64,000 nt of DNA from Bacteroidota bacterium (GCA_023423405.1 JAFAFR010000043.1:124001-188000); one strand, 5' to 3'; shown: positions 16,216-25,415, counted from the first letter of the stretch. Program-made: numbers and translations. Notes: a model not told the origin generated them from the sequence alone.

Positions 16216-18252
16216 TTACTTCTTTTTCAGCGATCTCACCACCGCCACCAGCCGGTCCACATCCTCGCAGGTATTGTAAAATGCGAGCGAAGGGCGCACA
16301 GTGGTTTCCACGCCCATGCGGCGTAAAATAGGCTGTGCGCAGTGATGCCCGGTACGAACCGCAATGCCTTCGCGGTTCAACGCTTTCCCGACATCGTCGT
16401 TCGTATAACCCTGCAGCACAAACGATAATACGCTTGCTTTGTGGGCCGCTGTTCCGATCAGCCGCACACCCGGTACCTGTTTGAGGTGATGGGTTGCGTA
16501 TTCCAGCAATGCATGTTCGTAAGCGCCGATATTGGCCATTCCCAAACCCGATACATAGTCGATGGCAGCGCCAAGGCCTACTGCGTCTGCAATATTGCCG
16601 GTGCCGGCCTCGAAGCGGGCGGGTGCCTTATGGTATTTTATTTCTTCAAAGCTTACGTCCTGTATCATATTGCCGCCGCCCTGCCAGGGTTCCGTTGCGT
16701 TGAGGATCGCTTCTTTTCCATATACCACGCCGATACCGGTAGGACCAAAAACCTTGTGCCCGCTGAATACAAACCAGTCGGCATCGAGCGACTGCACATT
16801 TACCGGCATATGCGATACGGACTGTGCGCCGTCTACCAGCACTTTTGCACCGGCAGCATGCGCCATGGCGGTGATTTGTTCCGCGGGCGTAACGGTTCCC
16901 AGCGCGTTGGATACCTGTGTAAAGGCCACCAGTTTGGTACGGGGGGTCAGCAATTTCGCATAGGCATCCAGCAGGATCTGCCCGTCGTCGTCTACCGGAA
17001 TCACCTTCAACACCAGCCCTTTTCTATCGGCCAGCCTTTTCCAGGGAACGATATTGGCATGATGTTCCAGGTGGCTCACGATGATTTCATCCCCGGCACG
17101 CAGGTATTGTTCGCCCCAGCTATTGGCCACGAGATTAATACCCTCTGTGGCGCCGCGTACAAAAATGATCTCATTCACCGAGACCGCACCCAGGAAAGTC
17201 CGGACCTTCTCACGGGCAGCTTCATACGCATCGGTAGCCCTGGCTGCCAGTTCGTGTGCTGCACGGTGGATATTGGAGTTTTCGTGCTGGTAGAAATAAC
17301 TGATACGGTCTATGACAGCACGGGGCTTTTGTGTGGTAGCTGCATTGTCGAGCCATACCAGCGGTTTTCCGTTCACGGTTTCATTCAGTATGGGAAAATC
17401 TTTTTTGATGGCATAGGCATCGAAGCCACTGGAATAGCCGCCCAGGGCTCCTCCGGCGGGAATTGGCATTTTTTCATCCGGCACGAAATAAAAAGAAGGG
17501 ATGGCGGAGGGCAATGCAGCCGGCAGCCCGGGCTGTTCTGCCGGGCGGTTGCTGCCGATGGCTTCTAAAATGGCAGCCATATCTGACCAGTAGGGTTGCT
17601 CTGTCAAAAAGGGCAGCGAAGAAGGATCGGTGGTTGTTGCTGCAGGCTTATCGATATTGCTGTCGGGAAAGCTGGTAACCGGTTCTTTGATGCTGAAATT
17701 TTCCTGCTGGTGCACATAGGAAGGCGAAGCGCCGCTGCCGGCAACCGAAGCCGGTACGCCACCGCCCTGCGGAGCGGTGTATTGCGTCGTCGCGGGAGCC
17801 GCGTGCTGTGTTGTTGCCGGGGCGCCGTTCTGCGCTGCCTGTGAGCCAGCAGTAGTTCCGCCACTGGTTGCAGGAGCGATGGGCTGCAGCGCGGTATCGT
17901 TGAAAGCCAGATAATAGTTCGTATATCCATCACCGGGAAACGCATGATGATAAGCAGAGGCGGAGGGCCCCAGCCCTGTTGCAGAGAACGGCACAGCCGA
18001 ACCGCCAACCGGAACCGGCGATACCGCAGCCGGAGGTGCACCCGCCTGGGTGGTTATTTCGTCGGGAGTGCTATTCGCAACAGGTACAACCCCTTCTCCC
18101 GAAAAAGATTTTGCCAGCCCGGTGGCGCGGGGATGCGCATAGGGATCCAGCGAAATTTCCCGCGGGGCATTCTCCGGAAGCGTTTTGAAAAACTGGTTGG
18201 CCAGTTCCTGCAAAGCCGCCACGGAGGGTAGCTCATTAATATTTGTACTCAT
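16216..18252 (-). CDS. Encapsulin-cargo cysteine desulfurase (SufS-like) with long disordered N-terminus
   Basis: Residues from about 272 to 678 form a SufS-type, PLP-dependent cysteine desulfurase, which takes sulfur from cysteine and leaves alanine. PLP-binding Lys500 is in SGHKVFGPTG, the persulfide Cys638 in RTGHHCAQP, and LDNAATTQKP opens the fold. The first 270 residues are low-complexity (Ala, Pro, Ser, Thr, Gln), with islands such as SVAALQELANQFFKTLP and YWSDMAAILEAIG. Such extensions target cysteine desulfurase into family 2A encapsulin shells (established for cyanobacterial SrpI systems). Start 18252 (MSTNINELPSV) overlaps the encapsulin gene end by 17 bp. Normal SufS is about 405 residues, so this is a cargo form. 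Confidence 0.93.
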   Translation of the reverse strand: MSTNINELPSVAALQELANQFFKTLPENAPREISLDPYAHPRATGLAKSFSGEGVVPVANSTPDEITTQAGAPPAAVSPVPVGGSAVPFSATGLGPSASAYHHAFPGDGYTNYYLAFNDTALQPIAPATSGGTTAGSQAAQNGAPATTQHAAPATTQYTAPQGGGVPASVAGSGASPSYVHQQENFSIKEPVTSFPDSNIDKPAATTTDPSSLPFLTEQPYWSDMAAILEAIGSNRPAEQPGLPAALPSAIPSFYFVPDEKMPIPAGGALGGYSSGFDAYAIKKDFPILNETVNGKPLVWLDNAATTQKPRAVIDRISYFYQHENSNIHRAAHELAARATDAYEAAREKVRTFLGAVSVNEIIFVRGATEGINLVANSWGEQYLRAGDEIIVSHLEHHANIVPWKRLADRKGLVLKVIPVDDDGQILLDAYAKLLTPRTKLVAFTQVSNALGTVTPAEQITAMAHAAGAKVLVDGAQSVSHMPVNVQSLDADWFVFSGHKVFGPTGIGVVYGKEAILNATEPWQGGGNMIQDVSFEEIKYHKAPARFEAGTGNIADAVGLGAAIDYVSGLGMANIGAYEHALLEYATHHLKQVPGVRLIGTAAHKASVLSFVLQGYTNDDVGKALNREGIAVRTGHHCAQPILRRMGVETTVRPSLAFYNTCEDVDRLVAVVRSLKKK

Positions 18253-19159
18253 GGTATTTGCCGATTTCAACATCATCCAATACAGCAATGGCGTCGTCTA
18301 CCAGTACAGCCATGGAACAATACAGCGATACGAGGTAGGAGGCGATGGCTTTTTCATTGATGCCCATAAAACGCACGGAAAGTCCGGGTGTTTGCTCACC
18401 CTGCAAGCCTGGCTGGAACAACCCCACAACGCCCTGCCGGCTTTCGCCCGTACGCAATAAGATGATCTTTGATTTTCCGCTCACGATGGGAAGCTTGTCG
18501 GACGGGATCAGCGGAATACCTCTCCAGGTCAGGAACTGCGACCCGAACAGGGAAATGGTGGGCGGCGGAACGCCCCGGCGGGTACATTCCCTTCCGAAAG
18601 CGGCGATGGCCAGGGGATGGAGTAAAAAGAAGCCGGGTTCCTTCCACACTTTGGCGATCAGTTCATCGAGGTCATCGGGCGTGGGCGCGCCGATCCTGGT
18701 TTTGATGCGCTGTTCCGCTGCAACGCTGTGCAGCAGGCCGTAGCCCTGGTTGTTGATCAGCTCGCTTTCCTGGCGCTCCTTGATGGTTTCGATGGCAAGC
18801 CTTAACTGTTCAGAGATCTGGTTATAGGGCTTGCTGTAGAGGTCCGATACGCGGGTGTGCACGTCCACAATGGTCTGCACCGCGGCAAGATTGTATTCCC
18901 GCGGGTTTTCAATATAGTCCACAAATGTCTGGGGCAATATCTTTTCATCGCGGGAGGAGCAATCCACCTCGATGCTGGTGGCGTTTTTTACTTTGTTGAG
19001 CCGGTAAACGCCCGATTCTACCGGAACCCAACTGAGCAGGCGGGTCAGCCACCGGGGGGTAATGGTGACCATTTGAGGAACCGTGCGCGTTGCGATCGCC
19101 AGTTGCCGGGCGGCTACATCTCCAAGAGCTGTTTGCTGTGGTGTTTTAGTTTGTGCCAT
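18236..19159 (-). CDS. Family 2A encapsulin shell protein (SrpI-like)
   Basis: The 307-residue protein matches the family 2A encapsulin (SrpI) shell, an HK97-type capsid fold that self-assembles into a hollow protein compartment. Recognisable stretches are RTVPQMVTITPRWLTRLLSW, WVPVESGVYRLNKV, EYNLAAVQTIVDVHTRVSDL, ERQESELINNQGYGLL, ECTRRGVPPPTISLFGSQ and LTWRGIPLIPSDKLP. No cyclic-nucleotide-binding insertion is present, which separates it from family 2B. Its gene overlaps that of the N-extended cysteine desulfurase by 17 bp, the standard shell-cargo operon. An inverted repeat at 19236-19258, 77 bp upstream, is a likely operator. Confidence 0.94.
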   Translation of the reverse strand: MAQTKTPQQTALGDVAARQLAIATRTVPQMVTITPRWLTRLLSWVPVESGVYRLNKVKNATSIEVDCSSRDEKILPQTFVDYIENPREYNLAAVQTIVDVHTRVSDLYSKPYNQISEQLRLAIETIKERQESELINNQGYGLLHSVAAEQRIKTRIGAPTPDDLDELIAKVWKEPGFFLLHPLAIAAFGRECTRRGVPPPTISLFGSQFLTWRGIPLIPSDKLPIVSGKSKIILLRTGESRQGVVGLFQPGLQGEQTPGLSVRFMGINEKAIASYLVSLYCSMAVLVDDAIAVLDDVEIGKYHEYKY

Positions 19160-19235
19160 GGTTTGAGTGTTTGCGTTGGCCTTTGACAGGTTGACTGCTA
19201 CGAATATAAGGAATACGGATATAGGGAAGACTGTA

Positions 19236-19258
19236 TAGTCTATATTTTTTATAGACTA
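19236..19258. promoter_or_regulatory. Operator-like palindrome TAGTCTA-N9-TAGACTA
   Basis: TAGTCTA at 19236-19242 and TAGACTA at 19252-19258 form a perfect inverted repeat around a 9-bp A/T centre; including flanking and centre bases the arms extend to 10 bp. Half-sites and spacing match the site at 15007-15027. It lies between the sensor kinase stop and the encapsulin start, in the encapsulin promoter region. Confidence 0.72.
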
Positions 19259-19269
19259 TTTTAAAATGA

Positions 19270-22200
19270 TCAACTTTTCAGTTTCATTTCCAGGCGGATG
19301 AGGGTGCCCGTATTGATTTCCGACAGGATGTCGAGTTGCGCACGGATGGCTTCGGCACGGCGTTTCATATCGTTGAGCCCGCGTCCCAGCGAAACCGTAG
19401 CCAGATTAAAGCCGCGTCCGTCGTCCTGCACCAGCAGCAGCAGTTTGTTTTTGCGCAGCCGCAGTTGCACATGGATGTTTTTACCGCCCGAATGTTTTAC
19501 CGCATTGGAAATGGCTTCCTTTAAAATAGAAAGCAGCTCATAACGGTGCTCCATATCCGATTCTTTTTCGCGAATATGAGGATCGGCTTCGATCGTGATA
19601 TTGACATCGCTGAGCGATTCCTGTTCGGTAGCATACTGTTTGATACGGTCCAGGGTTTTTTGCATCTGGTCGTTCTGCGGGTTGATGCTCCACACCATAT
19701 CGTACATGGCCTGGGTCATCCGGTTGCTGGTTTCGCTGATGTGGTGAATAAAGTCGCGCGTGCGGCTCACGTCGGTTTCCACTTTGGTACGCGCCAGTTC
19801 GCTGGAAATATTGATGCTGCTGAGAGAGTTGGTGAGGTCGTCGGTGAGGCTGGTGGCGATCCGGTTGCGAATGCTTTCCGTGGCGCGGATCTTCTGCAGG
19901 CGCAGCCGGTCGAGCCAGTACAGAAAGCCGATGCCCAGGAACACCATCAGGGCCATGAACCAGTAGGAACGGTACACAGGCGGCTTCACGTGCATTTTCA
20001 GTGAAGTGACGGGATCAGAAGGAATGCCGTCGCCGTTCATGCATTTCACTTTGAAAACAAAACTGCGGTAGGGCAGGTAGTTGTAGATGGCTTTGTTATT
20101 GGTCGATTTCACCCAGTCTTTATCGATCCCCTCCAGTTTGTGGTAATAAGTGAGTTGTCCGTGATCGGGATATTGCAGGGTGCTGTAGTCGATCATGATG
20201 GAATTGTGCTGGTGATCCAGTTCCAGTTCGCCGATCTGCAACACAGAGTCCAGGGTAACCCTTTGTCCCATTACGTGCAGGTTGGTGAGCACTACTTTGG
20301 GTGGCTTGTTGCCGGGCATTACCTGGGTGGGATCGAATACCACGAAATTGTGCTCCGAAGTGAATACCAGCCGGCGCCCCAGGCAGAAAGCACCGCCGGA
20401 AGTAAGGTTGTCGTACATGAGGCCATCGCGGCGGTCGAAAAGGGTAAAGGTGTTGCGCTCTACGTTCCAGCGGCAGAGCCCGTTCTGCAATCCCAGCCAA
20501 ACCGTGCCCTGGCGGTCCTTCTGAACGTAATAAGCTGTATTAGAAGGCAGGCCGTCGTCGAGCGACAATACAGTTCCGGTCTTTCTTCGTGTGTTCAGTA
20601 CCGTTACCGTGAACCCGGGCACAATGAGCAGGCTGTCGTTGTAACGCAGCACATCGGAAGGGGAGTCGGTGCCCAGTTTCCAGGTGCCGGGCGTTCTTGT
20701 GGTAATATGATCGATGACGGTATGCGTGACAGGGTCGAAATGATAGAGCCCTTTCGCCAGCGTGGCAATCCAGAGCGTGCCGTCTGTATCGGTATAGATA
20801 CGGTGCACCATGCCGGGTTCGGCCACTTTTTCATATCCTTTGGTGAAATCTCCTTTTGCCGTTTTGTAATCCCATTTGATCAGCCAGCCCGACTGCATGC
20901 CGAACCAGAGATTGCCTGCTGCGTCTTCCGCTATCTGGCGTATGGTGGACTTTCCAAATACATCCAGCAACAGGTCATTTGTTTTGCCGGTGTGCGGATC
21001 GTATACTTTCAAACGGCCGCCCTGTTCACCCAGCAGCACTTTGCCGGTAGGGCTGTGTTTGTGAATGGTCCAGATGGTCATATAGTCTTCCCATTTCCGC
21101 AAAGACGCGGGCGTGGGCAGCGGGTTCATCAGTGAATCGTAGAGATAGAGGCCACTGCCCCAGGTGCCCACCCATATCTCGTTTTTTTCCACCTGCACCA
21201 CCGAGTTAACGGAAGCCTCGCGCGACGCGGTTTTCCCGGCCCGTAGCAGGTTGTAGGAATCAAACGACTGGCGGTCGGGGTTGAACAGGAAAATGCCTTC
21301 CGTGGTACAGAGCCAGAGATTGTGCTGGCGGTCTTCGTAAATGCTGTTTGCCCGGTCGAAGCGGATCTGGCCATTCATCGCTACCAGTTGGGAGATGGGC
21401 GTGAACTGGTCGCCTGCAGGGTCAAGGGTGCCGGCAAAGGGTTGCCCGAAGATCCACACGGGACCGCTTTTCTGTTCAAAAATACCCTGGAACTCGTGGT
21501 AGAAGGGCGCCACGGTTGGTCCCATATCGTACCTGGTGAGTTTGTTGGCCCGCGCAAGATAGCGGTATACAAGGGGGATGCCCGAGTCCGGGGGCCAGTT
21601 GAAACAAAGCAGGTCGTTGCTTTTTTCAATGGGCTGTATGCAGGAGATGTTTTTCACCTCGCGAAAAGCTTCGATCAGTTCATCGCCGATGGTATTGTGG
21701 TCGCGGTAACAGAGTTGCTGGGAAGCAGGATGGAAGCGGGCCAGCCCCGAATCGGCCCCGATCCAGAAGCACTCGCGGTAAAAATCCGGAACGATGTCGA
21801 TCACGAACCAGTTGGGTGGAATGCGGATGGCGGTAGTCGGTTTGAACCGCATTTCCTTTTCGTCCAGCTCAAAGACCCCAACAGACATAACGCGCATGAA
21901 CAAACGGCCCTTCCAGTCCTCGAAATATTCCGTGGGCATGAACATATTGTTGGGCCGCAATGGCATGGCTACGGGAACCTGCCGGTACTTGAGCTTATCG
22001 GTCAGCATCATGCCCACGGTATTGTCTTCGTTCACGATCCAGATCCGTCCTTTTTTATCGCAGTAAACGGAAGCAATATTGTTGGCGGGGATGCTGCCGG
22101 CTTCGTTACGGTTGTGCCTGAACGTGATGAACTCGTTTCCGTCGAAACGCTGCAGCCCGTTGATGGTGGCGATCCATATGAATCCCTGCTGGTCCTGCGC

Positions 22201-22335
22201 CACACTGTAAACGAAGTTGGAGGCAAGGCCATTGGCGATGGTATAATGGGTAAAGGAGAACTGCCGGGCCTGCTGGGCCTGGATGCTGTTACCACCAACA
22301 AAAAAAATGAGCAGGTAAAAGAAAAACTGTTTCAA
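19270..22335 (-). CDS. Propeller sensor kinase-like protein lacking the phosphoacceptor His
   Basis: After a signal peptide (KQFFFYLLIFFVGG...AQ) come about 650 residues of two-component-regulator propeller repeats (GFIWIATINGLQRFDG, NLWLCTTEGIFLFN, GTLWIATLAKGLYHFD), a Y_Y_Y domain, one membrane helix (WFMALMVFLGIGFLYWL) and a NarL-type kinase core. The H-box reads RIATSLTDDLTNSLSSI, with Thr831 where families have the phosphoacceptor His. The ATPase domain is intact (EAISNAVKHS, DDGRGFN, GRGLNDM). The TTG at 22335 is chosen (1021 residues) because the signal peptide starts there; an ATG at 22482 would add 49 unrelated-looking residues. No response regulator is adjacent. Confidence 0.85.
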   Translation of the reverse strand: MKQFFFYLLIFFVGGNSIQAQQARQFSFTHYTIANGLASNFVYSVAQDQQGFIWIATINGLQRFDGNEFITFRHNRNEAGSIPANNIASVYCDKKGRIWIVNEDNTVGMMLTDKLKYRQVPVAMPLRPNNMFMPTEYFEDWKGRLFMRVMSVGVFELDEKEMRFKPTTAIRIPPNWFVIDIVPDFYRECFWIGADSGLARFHPASQQLCYRDHNTIGDELIEAFREVKNISCIQPIEKSNDLLCFNWPPDSGIPLVYRYLARANKLTRYDMGPTVAPFYHEFQGIFEQKSGPVWIFGQPFAGTLDPAGDQFTPISQLVAMNGQIRFDRANSIYEDRQHNLWLCTTEGIFLFNPDRQSFDSYNLLRAGKTASREASVNSVVQVEKNEIWVGTWGSGLYLYDSLMNPLPTPASLRKWEDYMTIWTIHKHSPTGKVLLGEQGGRLKVYDPHTGKTNDLLLDVFGKSTIRQIAEDAAGNLWFGMQSGWLIKWDYKTAKGDFTKGYEKVAEPGMVHRIYTDTDGTLWIATLAKGLYHFDPVTHTVIDHITTRTPGTWKLGTDSPSDVLRYNDSLLIVPGFTVTVLNTRRKTGTVLSLDDGLPSNTAYYVQKDRQGTVWLGLQNGLCRWNVERNTFTLFDRRDGLMYDNLTSGGAFCLGRRLVFTSEHNFVVFDPTQVMPGNKPPKVVLTNLHVMGQRVTLDSVLQIGELELDHQHNSIMIDYSTLQYPDHGQLTYYHKLEGIDKDWVKSTNNKAIYNYLPYRSFVFKVKCMNGDGIPSDPVTSLKMHVKPPVYRSYWFMALMVFLGIGFLYWLDRLRLQKIRATESIRNRIATSLTDDLTNSLSSINISSELARTKVETDVSRTRDFIHHISETSNRMTQAMYDMVWSINPQNDQMQKTLDRIKQYATEQESLSDVNITIEADPHIREKESDMEHRYELLSILKEAISNAVKHSGGKNIHVQLRLRKNKLLLLVQDDGRGFNLATVSLGRGLNDMKRRAEAIRAQLDILSEINTGTLIRLEMKLKS

Positions 22336-22493
22336 TGCGTATAAGCCTTCTTCAAATATAACGAGGAGCCCGGCATTTTCCCGGCCCCGGGCGAGAACAG
22401 GGGGATGAATTGAGGAAAACCGCGTATGGATTGTGGGAAAAAACCGGCCCTTGCAATTCGGTTTTGATTTTTGCCAGTTCATGCTGCCTCGGG

Positions 22494-22524
22494 TTGATGG
22501 CTTTTTCCAATGGTGCTAAACTTG
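22494..22524 (+). promoter_or_regulatory. Candidate promoter of the glycosyltransferase gene
   Basis: TTG at 22494-22496 is separated by 20 bp from TAAACTTG at 22517-22524, one base from the TAnnTTTG consensus. It lies 28 bp before the ATG at 22553. Confidence 0.5.
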
Positions 22525-22552
22525 TGCCTTCATTAAACCTTGTCAGATCATT

Positions 22553-23893
22553 ATGAAACCGAATCATTCAAAAAAAATCCTTTTCGCCCACGTGCCGGCC
22601 GATGGTCATTTCAACCCGCTGACCAGCATTGCCGTACACCTTAAGGAACTGGGATACGATGTGCGCTGGTACAGTTCCCGGTCCTATGCTGCGAAGATTG
22701 AAAAGCTGGGCATCCCGCAATTCCTCTATAAGAAGGCGCTGGAAGTGACCACCGAAAACGTCGACGAACTGTTCCCCGACAGGGCGCAAATCAGCAGCAA
22801 GGTCAAGAAGCTGAACTACGACCTCCAGCAGTTCTTCCTGAAGAGAGCGCCCGAATATTATGCCGATATCCTCGATGTGTATCGCGAATTCCCTTTCGAC
22901 CTGATGATAGCCGACTGCATGTTCGGCGCCAACGCTTTTGTAAAGGGGCTTATGAATATCCCGGTGCTGGCGGTGGGCGTAATGCCCGTAATGGAGAACT
23001 CGCGTGACCTGCCGCCCGCCGGGCTGGGCATGCATCCTGCCACCACGCTCGCAGGGAAAATGAAACATTCCTTCTTGCGCTGGCTCTGCAACAAAGTGCT
23101 TTTTGCGCCTTCGAACCGGCAGATGCACGAGATGTACGATCACTATGGCATTCAGCACGACAGGCATGGCTTTTTCGATGCCTGTTACCGCAATGCCACC
23201 CTGGTATTGCAAAGCGGCAGCCCTTCGTTCGACTACGAACGCAGCGACCTGAGCAGCAATATCCGTTATATCGGTCCCCTGCTTCCCTACCACTCTGCGC
23301 GGCAGGGAAAGGCCTGGTACGATGAGCGATTGCACCGCTACGATCGCGTGCTCCTGGTTACCCAGGGAACGGCTGAGTCCGATACCACCAAATTGCTGAT
23401 CCCTACGCTGGAAGCTTTTAAAGACAGCTCCTGCCTGGTGGTGGCTACTACGGCCGGCAACGACACGGAGAAGTTGCGCCGGCGTTTCCCGCAGGACAAT
23501 ATTATCATAGAAGATTTTATTCCTTTCAATGAAGTAATGCCCTATGCCCATGTGTACATCACCAACGGCGGATTCGGCGGCGTGCTGCTGGGCATTGAGC
23601 ACCATCTGCCCCTGGTGGTTGCGGGTGTGCATGAGGGTAAGAACGAGATCAATGCAAGGATCGGATATTTCGAATTGGGCATTGATCTGAGAACGGAAAG
23701 GCCGCGTCCGGCAGCGTTGAAAGCAGCGGTAGAAAAAGTGCTGGCCAGCAACAGGTACCGCAGCAATGTGAAACGCCTGGCCGGAGAATTCAGAACCTAT
23801 TCTCCCCGGCAACTTGCCGCAGGTTATGTGCGCGAAGTGCTTCTGACGCAGGCGCCCACCGCATTCCTGTCTCCGCATGCAAGTGTTTATTGA
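22553..23893 (+). CDS. GT1-family (UGT/MGT-like) glycosyltransferase
   Basis: The 446-residue GT-B enzyme opens with ILFAHVPADGHFNPLTSIA, the acceptor-domain start of the GT1 family. It ends with the nucleotide-sugar binding region YITNGGFGGVLLGIEHHLPL and the HEGKNEINARI stretch, positions that correspond to the UGT/MGT donor motif. Members transfer a sugar from an NDP-sugar to small lipophilic molecules, including antibiotics, flavonoids and polyketides. The acceptor cannot be predicted. No biosynthetic cluster surrounds it. A good promoter candidate lies just upstream. Confidence 0.88.
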   Translation: MKPNHSKKILFAHVPADGHFNPLTSIAVHLKELGYDVRWYSSRSYAAKIEKLGIPQFLYKKALEVTTENVDELFPDRAQISSKVKKLNYDLQQFFLKRAPEYYADILDVYREFPFDLMIADCMFGANAFVKGLMNIPVLAVGVMPVMENSRDLPPAGLGMHPATTLAGKMKHSFLRWLCNKVLFAPSNRQMHEMYDHYGIQHDRHGFFDACYRNATLVLQSGSPSFDYERSDLSSNIRYIGPLLPYHSARQGKAWYDERLHRYDRVLLVTQGTAESDTTKLLIPTLEAFKDSSCLVVATTAGNDTEKLRRRFPQDNIIIEDFIPFNEVMPYAHVYITNGGFGGVLLGIEHHLPLVVAGVHEGKNEINARIGYFELGIDLRTERPRPAALKAAVEKVLASNRYRSNVKRLAGEFRTYSPRQLAAGYVREVLLTQAPTAFLSPHASVY

Positions 23894-23919
23894 TCATTTA
23901 TTAACCATACACCTTTGTT

Positions 23920-24522
23920 ATGAAAAAATCCCTTTTAGTGGCCGGCCTGCTTCCCTGCCTGCTGGCTGCTGTATCCTGCCGGCAGATGGGGCAGGAAGCC
24001 AATGCATCGGCGCTGCCTTCATCCATCAGGAATTTCGAAAACCGTGACGCTGCGGGCAAAATAACGGAGATGGGCATCCGCATTCCCGATAACGGTGCCG
24101 TGCACCTGGTGGCACGACTTCCCCAAAGCTGGACGGAAATGCTGGGCGCCGACAGCCTACTGGTGAGCAGGATCCCTGCCAGCTCCAACCCCGAAGACAT
24201 CTATGCGGTTCCCCACTATTCCATACGCCTGCTGGCCGATGCCGGCGAGATGGCCATCCCCGAAGGATTTGTGGCCCTGCCAGCCATCCAGGGGCCGCAG
24301 GAGCAGCGCTGGATCGCAGCAGCCGCCCCGGAATGGAATGGACATGCCTTCAAAGAGTCGTTGCTCTATGGACGCAATGCGAACCATGTATTCATGGAGT
24401 TGCTGATCAGCCAGCCCTGGCTGACGGAAATGAACGGGTATGAAAAACAACTGCCCTTCAGCCGCAATGCGGTGCTGCAGGTAAGAAAAGAAGCCGGTGC
24501 CCTGGTACTGGTTTTAAAATAG
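23920..24522 (+). CDS. Lipoprotein of unknown function
   Basis: The 200-residue protein has a lipoprotein signal (LLPCLLAAVSC, lipid-bearing Cys20) and no recognised domain. The mature part is beta-rich and ends hydrophobic (EAGALVLVLK). It follows the glycosyltransferase gene after 26 bp on the same strand and may be co-transcribed. Function not recognised. Confidence 0.7.
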   Translation: MKKSLLVAGLLPCLLAAVSCRQMGQEANASALPSSIRNFENRDAAGKITEMGIRIPDNGAVHLVARLPQSWTEMLGADSLLVSRIPASSNPEDIYAVPHYSIRLLADAGEMAIPEGFVALPAIQGPQEQRWIAAAAPEWNGHAFKESLLYGRNANHVFMELLISQPWLTEMNGYEKQLPFSRNAVLQVRKEAGALVLVLK

Positions 24523-24563
24523 CCGGGTTGAAAAAAACTACTGTATAGCACAGCTTTCTTTGG

Positions 24564-25397
24564 TTAATAATCGGTTGATTTTGTCAATGTTTCCCATTGT
24601 TTATAGTTTGTGGCCAGCAGCTCCAGTTTGCTGAATGCACGTGCATGGGCATCGCTGCCTAAAAGGAGGTACAGCGGTGGTTCAGGCATATCAGCCAGTT
24701 CCATCAGCGCCTTTGCGGCCTTTTCCGGATCGCCGGCCTGGGTACCGCTCATTCCCGCAAACCGCTCCAATCCGGCACGAATGCCGTCGTAAACATCCAT
24801 TTTTCTTTCAGACAAGACAAGAGAATCCGGCTTATTAAAGTTCGTGCGGAACGACCCGGGAGCGACCAGGGTCACTTTAATGCCCAATGCTCTGACATCA
24901 TCGGCCAGTACTTCAGTAAGACCTATCACCGCATGCTTTGTGGCCCCGTAAATTGACCAGCCAGTGGTTGGCGCTATACCGGCAATAGAAGAAATATTGA
25001 TGATATGACCTTCGCCCTGTTGGCGCAGGATGGGTAAAACACGACGAATGACATTGATGGTACCGAATACATTGATGTCAAAACTGTCACGGACCTCTTT
25101 GTCGGTCAGTTCTTCCATAGTACCGCCGATACCATATCCTGCATTGTTAACTACTACATCGATCCTGCCGAATCTTTGACGGGCCTGGTCAATTGCTGCA
25201 GCAACACTTTCTTCGTTGCCCAACGCTACAGGTAGCGGCAGAAATGTCTCGCCGGTGAATTGTACTGCATTGTTCAGGTTTATTGTGTTTCGGGAGGTTG
25301 CTGCAACCTGATGCCCTGCTGCTAATAATTGTTTGGTCAAAACCAATCCCAGGCCTTTTGAAGCGCCCGTTATAAACCATACTTTTTTATTTCCCAT
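24564..25397 (-). CDS. SDR-family oxidoreductase
   Basis: The 277-residue protein is a classical short-chain dehydrogenase/reductase. It has the NAD(P)-binding motif TGASKGLG near the N-terminus, NNAGYG in the middle, and the catalytic Ser (NISSIAG) with YGATK (Tyr-x-x-x-Lys). The start at 25397 (MGNKKVWFITGASKG) is supported by a TACTTTTG promoter element 18 bp upstream; the open frame reaches 25418 only by a TTG inside that element. The AraC regulator on the same strand just upstream is a likely controller. Substrate unknown. Confidence 0.92.
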   Translation of the reverse strand: MGNKKVWFITGASKGLGLVLTKQLLAAGHQVAATSRNTINLNNAVQFTGETFLPLPVALGNEESVAAAIDQARQRFGRIDVVVNNAGYGIGGTMEELTDKEVRDSFDINVFGTINVIRRVLPILRQQGEGHIINISSIAGIAPTTGWSIYGATKHAVIGLTEVLADDVRALGIKVTLVAPGSFRTNFNKPDSLVLSERKMDVYDGIRAGLERFAGMSGTQAGDPEKAAKALMELADMPEPPLYLLLGSDAHARAFSKLELLATNYKQWETLTKSTDY

Positions 25398-25415
25398 ATC
25401 CTTTATTTGATAGGG

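Noticed and set aside
16441..17568. 375-codon plus-strand ORF
   Set aside because: It is antisense to the desulfurase catalytic domain, whose motifs are unmistakable.
20140..22344. Long plus-strand ORFs of 331 and 340 codons
   Set aside because: Both are antisense to the propeller sensor kinase and lack domains.
22336..22482. 49-residue N-terminal extension of the propeller kinase from the ATG at 22482
   Set aside because: It precedes a good signal peptide and would bury it; the TTG at 22335 fits better.
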